From positions 1 through 25,910 of IMG/VR virus record IMGVR_UViG_3300023279_000840: 25,910 nucleotides of DNA; one strand, written 5' to 3'. Shown piece by piece: positions 21,265 through 25,910 of this stretch (position 1 is its first letter; every line of letters begins with the position of its first letter). Both the position numbers and the translations under genes were made by a program. The notes below the pieces were generated by a model. It did no database searches, was not told where the DNA came from, and was given only the letters and a program-made list of their open reading frames with translations. The DNA comes from a virus.

Positions 21265-23324
21265 TGAAACGGACCCTGCTCACACTGCTGGCCGCCCTGG
21301 TACTAGGCACCAGCTACGACAGCGGGACCCATAACGACACCCGGTCGCATTATGACCGGCAGGCGCACTACGACGGCGGCACGCACTATGACGCACCTGG
21401 GGTGGCGGCAGAGGTCACGTACGGTGCATCCCCTCTGAATTCAAATGGGATCACAAGCAAGGCCGATGTCCCCAGTACCGTGGCCGAGCCGACCTTCGCC
21501 TGGTACGGCTGGGACAAGCTTAACATTGACGGGTCGACGGAAACGCTCAGCGAAGCTGGTGATCCTGCAGCTCAAGACACCCCTTTTTGTCCAGACGGTG
21601 ATTTTTCCGACATCACAGATTCTGGAGATCCTGCAAGCGTCAGCTGCATAACGGCCCAACGCTTCGATGGCTCTGCTGATGACTTCACAGGGGCGGACAT
21701 CCTCAACCTTGATAATGACATCTCCTTCTGTGCCCTCGCGCGACCATCTGTCATCAACAACACTATAGCCGGGAGAGTCCATACCGACGGGGATGGCTAT
21801 GTCCTTGCCACCGAAGGCAACGGGTTCCCGGAACTTCGCGCAGAGGTAGGGGCGTCGTTCTCCGAGACACTTGTCGCGACGGACATCATCAAACAGTGGG
21901 CCTTTATCTGTGTAACCATGGATATTGACGGGAATGCGATTGTGTACCTTAACGGTGTCGCGGGATCAGCCGTGGCAATGCCTGCTGGGAACAAGTTCAG
22001 CGCTACGGGGTTTGCCATAGGCCAGGATGCTGGGGGCACATACCCAAACGCTAATGCAGACATTGCCTTTGTCCTTGCTTGGGACGGGACAATCCTCACA
22101 CCCCAAGAAGTCAAAGACATGAGCTGGCACGTAATGGGCTTGACCCCTACCACCGGGGGCGGAGTAAACACGTACACGAACGCCGGCGCGTCCGCGCAGC
22201 TGGTGGATGCGCATATCGAAGAGTTCTCAGCCGGGTGGGCAAAGATTGGCGGACACTCGGCAACAAGGCCTGACGGAGCGGAAACCCCGGGGGGTTACAT
22301 CCCGATCGTAAGCCTGACCAACCGGTTGCCTTACACCCTAGATCTCACGAATTGGACTGCGAACGGCGGGGCGGGTGTTGTCACATGCGGCGTTACCTCA
22401 CCAAAATTGTACCGCGATAGAAATATTTGCACCGTGGAGGACGATGACGGGGCAGGGGCGGAATACGTACATACCACCCTAGATATGACGAGCCTGGTAA
22501 CCGGCGACAGGGTTACGCTCACGGTCGCCGGCCGCACCGCATCTGCCCAGCAGGGCCTTGATGTCATCATGACGGAGCAGACCACTTGCGGAACGCCGGT
22601 CGTCCACAACTTCACCGCACAGAGCATAATTTCCACAGAGTGGCATGTTTTCTTTTACACTTTTTTGGTCAGCGACGGTGATTGCACAGATTTATTGATC
22701 CAGGTTTGCCCGGTCGATTTCGGAGCTGACTGCGCCACAACCAGCGAAACCTCCATTGCGTACGTCGCCCCTCTCGGGCTCGTCTGGGGCGCATCTGGAG
22801 TAGCGGCCCCAGCTATATCGCCTAATGCTTTTTCTGCAGAGACCAACGGGGCAACGGCCGCCTACGGTGACGATGTTCTGATCTACGACATCAGCGCCCC
22901 TCCGCTCGACTCCTCTGGCAACATCGTCAAGACGACCACCCTGTCGCTCGACCTGCTCACCGGCGGTATCGCTGGCTTTGCCAGTAGTGCCACCATGCTG
23001 AACCTCAGCGACGGGTCGTCGGCACTAAGCGAGCTGACGTTCCTCGGCAATGAGGTGGTGCGGATGGTGGACTCGGGTGGGCTCTCTAACTCCAAATCGT
23101 CCGTTGTCTTTGTGTGGGGCACGAACACTATTTTTGACGCAGAGTTCAACTATAGTTCGGACAATTATGACTTGATCCAGGACAACACCAGTCTGGTGAC
23201 TGCGAGCACGGCATTAACATCCCCCACGGCTCTAGACGAACTCGCCGTCGGGTGCGACGAGGCCGGCGCCGCTCAGGTGGCCGAAGGCTTTTGGGTCCAG
23301 AACGTAGAGGTAAGGCGCAAATGA
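21264..23324 (+). CDS. Secreted or virion LamG-like adhesin, 686 aa
   Basis: ATG 21264 overlaps the upstream TAA (TAATG). Residues 1-16 form a short basic/hydrophobic leader (KRTLLTLLAALVLGTS). Residues 20-43 are four hexapeptide repeats of the form xx(S/T/A)H(Y/N)D. Residues about 60-295 look like a LamG/concanavalin-type domain (QRFDGSADDFTGADILNLD, ISFCALARPS, WAFICVTMDIDGNAIVYLNG, GFAIGQDAGG, DIAFVLAWDGTILTPQEVKD). A second beta-rich part (about 360-686) resembles another carbohydrate-binding module. Tail fibres and receptor-binding proteins often carry such domains, but the leader suggests export. Whether it is virion-bound or secreted cannot be settled here. Confidence 0.65.
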   Translation: MKRTLLTLLAALVLGTSYDSGTHNDTRSHYDRQAHYDGGTHYDAPGVAAEVTYGASPLNSNGITSKADVPSTVAEPTFAWYGWDKLNIDGSTETLSEAGDPAAQDTPFCPDGDFSDITDSGDPASVSCITAQRFDGSADDFTGADILNLDNDISFCALARPSVINNTIAGRVHTDGDGYVLATEGNGFPELRAEVGASFSETLVATDIIKQWAFICVTMDIDGNAIVYLNGVAGSAVAMPAGNKFSATGFAIGQDAGGTYPNANADIAFVLAWDGTILTPQEVKDMSWHVMGLTPTTGGGVNTYTNAGASAQLVDAHIEEFSAGWAKIGGHSATRPDGAETPGGYIPIVSLTNRLPYTLDLTNWTANGGAGVVTCGVTSPKLYRDRNICTVEDDDGAGAEYVHTTLDMTSLVTGDRVTLTVAGRTASAQQGLDVIMTEQTTCGTPVVHNFTAQSIISTEWHVFFYTFLVSDGDCTDLLIQVCPVDFGADCATTSETSIAYVAPLGLVWGASGVAAPAISPNAFSAETNGATAAYGDDVLIYDISAPPLDSSGNIVKTTTLSLDLLTGGIAGFASSATMLNLSDGSSALSELTFLGNEVVRMVDSGGLSNSKSSVVFVWGTNTIFDAEFNYSSDNYDLIQDNTSLVTASTALTSPTALDELAVGCDEAGAAQVAEGFWVQNVEVRRK
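21321..21392 (+). repeat. Four hexapeptide-coding repeats xx(S/T/A)H(Y/N)D
   Basis: Residues 20-43 of the LamG-like protein read SGTHND, TRSHYD, RQAHYD, GGTHYD. The exact period of 18 bases and the fixed His and Asp suggest a metal-binding or flexible spacer just after the leader peptide. Confidence 0.75.
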
Positions 23325-23800
23325 GAGCTCGAGTTAAAGCGCTGCTGTTATTCATGGCTACCGCTCTGGGGGCTGGGGTGGGCATAGTCGTGGCGGTGCA
23401 ACAGTCCATCACCGTTGAGGGGTTCAACTGCGGCGACTGGGCCGGCGCCCTCACGGAGCTCAAAGGCACGAAGGAAGCCCTCGAGATCTACCAGCTCGTG
23501 AAGCCTTCCTGCCCAGGGCTGCAGCTTCCTAACGAGTGCTCGATACTGCCCGGCGGAGACCTCTGTTTCCGCGGCCATCGCCAGGGAGGCACTACAAACA
23601 TCGCAAACCCAGCGAACGCTGCGGCCCATAGGCGCCCATGCTCGCCTGCGGTCGGAACGCCTGTCCCATGCCTCAGGGATGATTACGTCGTCTGGGACCC
23701 AGACCCTGACCTGCGGGTCATCAACCGGCGAGGCATCTCTGACAGCGATGTCTTCCACGGCATCAAAACACTGCTCGACGAGATCCCAGAGAACCCATGA
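23321..23800 (+). CDS. Membrane-anchored cysteine-containing protein, 159 aa
   Basis: I choose ATG 23321, overlapping the upstream TGA (ATGA); an earlier in-frame start would lie inside the LamG gene. Residues 5-26 form one membrane-spanning or signal-anchor segment (LLLFMATALGAGVGIVVAV) after a basic N-terminus. The remainder (about 130 residues) would be outside the cytoplasm and has five or more cysteines (FNCGDW, PSCPG, NECSI, LCFRG, RPCSP, PCLRD). It lies just before the lysis genes, so a spanin-like or periplasmic lysis role is possible, but it lacks the coiled coil of inner-membrane spanins. Confidence 0.6.
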   Translation: MRARVKALLLFMATALGAGVGIVVAVQQSITVEGFNCGDWAGALTELKGTKEALEIYQLVKPSCPGLQLPNECSILPGGDLCFRGHRQGGTTNIANPANAAAHRRPCSPAVGTPVPCLRDDYVVWDPDPDLRVINRRGISDSDVFHGIKTLLDEIPENP

Positions 23801-24210
23801 AATATTGGCTCGCCTTCATGGCTCTCGGGCAGACCGGTTACGAGTCCATGAATGCTGGCGAGCGTTTCCTGTACCACGAGATCACAAAGAAGATCACAGT
23901 CCTCGAGGAGAAGATGTCACGAGCGACCAGGCGCCAAGTGGACATGAAGGTAAGGATCGGAGAGACCGCGGTGCGGGTGGGGGCTCTAAAAGAGGAGCTC
24001 GACCGTCGGAGGAAGGAAGTCGACGCGATGCACGTACGCCGCAAGAAGGAGATCGACGCACTCAATGCCTTCAGGGACAACTCCCTCGGTCGTCGCACCG
24101 TTGAAATGGGCGGCGTCGCAGGCGGCACAGGGCTCATAATAGCTTTAGCCAATTACCTCCTGAACAGGAGGCTAGCCACCAAAGGAGGCCGAAATGGCAG
24201 CAGAGGGTAA
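23797..24210 (+). CDS. Coiled-coil protein with C-terminal membrane segment (XhlA-like arrangement), 137 aa
   Basis: ATG 23797 overlaps the upstream TGA. Residues about 27-95 form a highly charged coiled coil (KITVLEEKMSRATRRQ, LKEELDRRRKEVDAMHVRRK). Residues about 106-124 are a transmembrane helix (GGVAGGTGLIIALANYLL), followed by a basic end. Coiled coil then TM just upstream of a holin is the layout of XhlA-type lysis proteins. The holin start lies inside this gene's 3' end. Lysis accessory is the most likely role; a spanin is an alternative, though the TM would be at the wrong end. Confidence 0.6.
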   Translation: MKYWLAFMALGQTGYESMNAGERFLYHEITKKITVLEEKMSRATRRQVDMKVRIGETAVRVGALKEELDRRRKEVDAMHVRRKKEIDALNAFRDNSLGRRTVEMGGVAGGTGLIIALANYLLNRRLATKGGRNGSRG

Positions 24211-24412
24211 GGACACCACCGAGTTCCAACTAGCCAAGCGCTCTACATGGATGAGCGTAGGCGCGATCGCTGTCGGGGCATTCCTCACGGCCTTTCAGGG
24301 CGGCGAGCCGTGGTACGTCGCCGCAGCGGCGGCGTTGTCTGCTGCGGTGGCCTGGATATCGGCGTCGTACAGCAAGAGTCGTGCGATCGCGAAGGCCGCT
24401 AGCCCTACCTGA
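24194..24412 (+). CDS. Holin (two-TM, class II-like), 72 aa
   Basis: Very strong ribosome binding site AAAGGAGG (24181-24188) five bases before ATG 24194, inside the end of the upstream gene. The small protein has a charged N-terminus, two hydrophobic helices (about residues 18-34, WMSVGAIAVGAFLTAFQ, and 42-58, YVAAAAALSAAVAWISA) and a basic C-terminus (SKSRAIAKAA). Size, topology and the amidase nearby fit a holin that opens the inner membrane for the lysis enzyme. Its last codons fall in a 12-bp direct repeat copy. Confidence 0.75.
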   Translation: MAAEGKDTTEFQLAKRSTWMSVGAIAVGAFLTAFQGGEPWYVAAAAALSAAVAWISASYSKSRAIAKAASPT

Positions 24413-24618
24413 GGCAGTTCGGGCTCGGTTTAGACCGAGCTTTCCAGCTGTCAGGCACGGGTGAGGTGAACATCTATGGCTTTGCTAACCAGCAAACCCA
24501 GGGAGCAGGCGTTGAAGCCTACCTGAGGCCATGGAAGAACCTAGGCCTGTACACTCGGGGGGAGTACCAGAGAAACGGGGACTGGACGTCCGAGGCCGGC
24601 TTGCGGCTTCTGTGGTGA
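24403..24618 (+). CDS. Beta-strand-rich ORF with outer-membrane-like C-terminus; no clear start
   Basis: After a TAG at 24400 this frame is open to TGA 24616-24618. The translation includes FGLGLDRAFQLSGTGEVNIY, NLGLYTRGEYQRNGDW and the end TSEAGLRLLW. Alternating polar/apolar residues and a final aromatic are features of outer-membrane beta-barrel strands. There is no ATG; candidate starts are CTG 24409 or GTG 24466, neither with a good ribosome binding site. It overlaps the holin end in another frame. It may be a truncated gene, an unusual start, or an extension reached by frameshift from the holin; no classic slippery site is visible. Confidence 0.4.
   Translation, partial: PYLRQFGLGLDRAFQLSGTGEVNIYGFANQQTQGAGVEAYLRPWKNLGLYTRGEYQRNGDWTSEAGLRLLW
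24404..24529 (+). repeat. 12-bp direct repeat CCTACCTGAGGC (24404-24415 and 24518-24529)
   Basis: Two perfect copies, 114 bases apart, both in the same frame of the beta-strand-rich ORF where they encode YLRQ/YLRP. The first copy also supplies the holin stop codon. Could mark a small duplication or a recombination point, or simply repeated protein sequence. Confidence 0.6.
24423..24440 (+). other. Stem-loop after the holin gene
   Basis: GCTCGGT (24423-24429) pairs perfectly with ACCGAGC (24434-24440) around a TTAG loop, followed by TTTCC. Only three T residues follow, so as an intrinsic terminator it would be weak. It lies inside the beta-strand-rich frame. Confidence 0.35.
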
Positions 24619-24623
24619 ATACC

Positions 24624-25277
24624 ATGCGAGAGCTCACTCGGGGGATGTCGAACCCGTGCCTTATAGACGAGACCAGCCTCGGCGAGCTCGATGTCTCGAG
24701 CGTTATCCACAAGACATTTGCCTCAGCGCGTGCTCGGAGGAAGCGACAGAAGCGGGACAGGAGAGAGATCAAGAGGATCATAATCCACCGCCTGGGGCCG
24801 AAGGTTGGCGTAGTCCCTGAGAAGCTAATCGAGTCGTTCAGCAACATGGGCGAGTTCCAGGCGGGCAGTTACACGGACGGCCGCTTCCCTTATTGCGTGG
24901 GAGTAGACCCCTGGGCTTTCGTCACCCAGTACGCTCCGATTTTGGACATCACCCCCCACGCAGCAGCGTTCAACAAGGAGTCGATCGGGGTCTTCGTGTC
25001 GGGGGATTTCCGTGTGCACCCTCCTACCTGGGTGGCGGACATTGCCCTCAAGAAGCTCTGCGTCGTGTTGGCCTACTGGATAGGTCCGGGCTACTCGATC
25101 CATGGCCACTCCGAGCTTGGGGAGAGGGCTACGGGTAACCCGGACAAAGTGTGCCCTGGGGGGTTCCTGGACCTTGTGGACTTGCGCAGGGTGGTGAGTA
25201 TGCGGGTAGAGGAAATGTGGCCCTTCGCCCGGGAGAACCGCGATCTAATCCTCAGGAATTACGGGCTCGTGATCTGA
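24624..25277 (+). CDS. N-acetylmuramoyl-L-alanine amidase (endolysin, Amidase_2-like), 217 aa
   Basis: Cleaves the bond between muramic acid and the stem peptide to lyse the host. Zinc-ligand pattern: H55 in RIIIHRLGP, H162 in HGHSELGE and C177 in KVCPGGF, with FNKESIGVFVSGDF (about 116-129) matching the family's core strand. ATG 24624, six bases after the preceding TGA, is preferred; an upstream in-frame ATG at 24531 would run through the beta-strand-rich ORF, and ATG 24645 is also possible. Before the catalytic core lies a very basic stretch (residues 34-51, ARARRKRQKRDRREIKR), which may bind cell wall polymer or lipopolysaccharide. No signal peptide, so release depends on the holin. Confidence 0.85.
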   Translation: MRELTRGMSNPCLIDETSLGELDVSSVIHKTFASARARRKRQKRDRREIKRIIIHRLGPKVGVVPEKLIESFSNMGEFQAGSYTDGRFPYCVGVDPWAFVTQYAPILDITPHAAAFNKESIGVFVSGDFRVHPPTWVADIALKKLCVVLAYWIGPGYSIHGHSELGERATGNPDKVCPGGFLDLVDLRRVVSMRVEEMWPFARENRDLILRNYGLVI

Positions 25278-25895
25278 GTGCCGTTCCTCAATGCCTCGGT
25301 GCCGCACTGGTACTGCTACTTCCGCAAGCAGTTTTTCTACAACCAGGAGAGCCATCACGACGAAACGGTCGAGTGCATCGTGTTTGGGGTGGCCTCCGTG
25401 CCCGGCCGAGCTTTGGGCTTCCATGTCATTACAGAGGAGGGTGCATGCTTTTGGAGGGCGCCTGTGTCTGCGTTGTGTCACAAGCCAGACGCCCCATGGC
25501 AGCCCCACCACCATCTGCAGCTCTGGGACTGCTTCGGCGAGACGGTCTCAGTTACAAAGTTCGACTACCTGGACGGCCTCCGGTGCAAGGTGATGTTGCC
25601 GGTGGGGCCAGCGCTCCTTGCTTTTAGCGGAGCATATAAGATGACCTTCGACTGGAGCGGGAACGGGTTCTCGGACGAGCCGAGCCAGAACAAGTGCGCG
25701 CACCTGATCGAGCTCGACCACGGCAACTACGCCCTGCAGCCGAATAACCGTATCTATTGGCGGGATTCCAGTTTTGTCACGAATCCTTTAACGGAGAACC
25801 CGGGCTTTAAAGTAAACGAGCAGCTGTGGACGTGTGAGGCAGAGCGGGACTGGATCGCGACCGACGAGTATTTCTACAAAGAGAAGAAAGAATGA
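25278..25895 (+). CDS. Hypothetical protein, 205 aa
   Basis: GTG 25278 directly follows the amidase TGA (TGAGTG). The protein is rich in aromatic residues, His and Cys (HWYCYFRKQFFYNQESHHDE, WQPHHHLQLWDCFGE) and has a C-terminal part with GNYALQPNNRIYWRDSSFV and LWTCEAERDWIATDEYFY. There is no signal peptide or membrane segment. It looks well folded and conserved but I cannot name its family. Confidence 0.65.
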   Translation: MPFLNASVPHWYCYFRKQFFYNQESHHDETVECIVFGVASVPGRALGFHVITEEGACFWRAPVSALCHKPDAPWQPHHHLQLWDCFGETVSVTKFDYLDGLRCKVMLPVGPALLAFSGAYKMTFDWSGNGFSDEPSQNKCAHLIELDHGNYALQPNNRIYWRDSSFVTNPLTENPGFKVNEQLWTCEAERDWIATDEYFYKEKKE

Positions 25896-25910
25896 GGACC
25901 CTGGAGGGCT
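25892..25910 (+). CDS. Start of next gene (partial)
   Basis: ATG 25892 overlaps the preceding TGA (ATGA), the coupling used throughout the window, and reads MRTLEG before the edge. An AGAGAAG-type purine stretch precedes it. Too short for more. Confidence 0.4.

Noticed and set aside
24423-24440. Intrinsic terminator after the holin
   Set aside because: The stem is good, but only three T follow and the next genes (amidase) are needed for the same lysis step; kept only as a stem-loop.
24531-24623. Amidase start at ATG 24531
   Set aside because: The extra 31 residues are low quality, overlap a better protein-like frame and lack a ribosome binding site; ATG 24624 fits better.
1-25910. CRISPR array, tRNA gene, insertion sequence, integrase or attachment site
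   Set aside because: No regularly spaced repeats, tRNA-like fold, transposase or recombinase motifs were seen on either strand.

Overview
The window is a near-continuous block of late genes from a tailed double-stranded DNA bacteriophage (or a related prophage). Every credible gene is on the + strand. Genes are packed with ATGA, TAATG or TGA-GTG junctions, and ATG and GTG starts are both common. The layout (large terminase, portal, scaffold, HK97-type capsid, adaptor, large tail-tube-like protein, three internal virion proteins) fits a short-tailed, T7/P22-like podovirus. Sec-type signal peptides, a small beta-barrel-like ORF and a holin/amidase lysis set point to a Gram-negative host. No host gene, integrase or RNA polymerase is visible, so host and lifestyle stay open.

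Layout. 1-946: the end of an upstream gene and a few small unknown genes, including a duplicated short C-terminal motif. 947-2533: large terminase. 2538-5396: two tandem lectin-like structural paralogues and two unknown proteins. 5428-9992: portal, scaffold and major capsid protein. 10071-12446: a possible decoration protein, small genes, a head-tail adaptor candidate and a C1q-like fibre protein. 12446-15355: tail-tube-B-like protein. 15359-20785: three ejection (internal virion) protein candidates. 20782-23800: three consecutive proteins with an N-terminal export or anchor segment, one carrying a LamG-like domain. 23797-25277: lysis set (coiled-coil/TM protein, two-TM holin, beta-strand-rich ORF, zinc amidase). 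25278-25910: a conserved-looking unknown gene and the start of the next.

The main discovery is an ORF-less group I self-splicing intron of about 252 nt (about 8532-8783) inside the major capsid gene. The P, Q, R and S core elements and stems P3 to P9.2 can be drawn by hand from the sequence, with GNRA and UUCG tetraloops. The first capsid exon is only 18 codons long (8478-8531), starts at a GTG with a strong ribosome binding site, and is in frame with the 402-codon second exon after intron removal. A gene caller would start the capsid at GTG 8781, which has no ribosome binding site, and would lose the true N-terminus. A second strong RNA structure (10003-10056) lies just after the capsid gene and directly before the ribosome binding site of the next gene.

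All functional names are from motif reading and gene order; no database search was possible.
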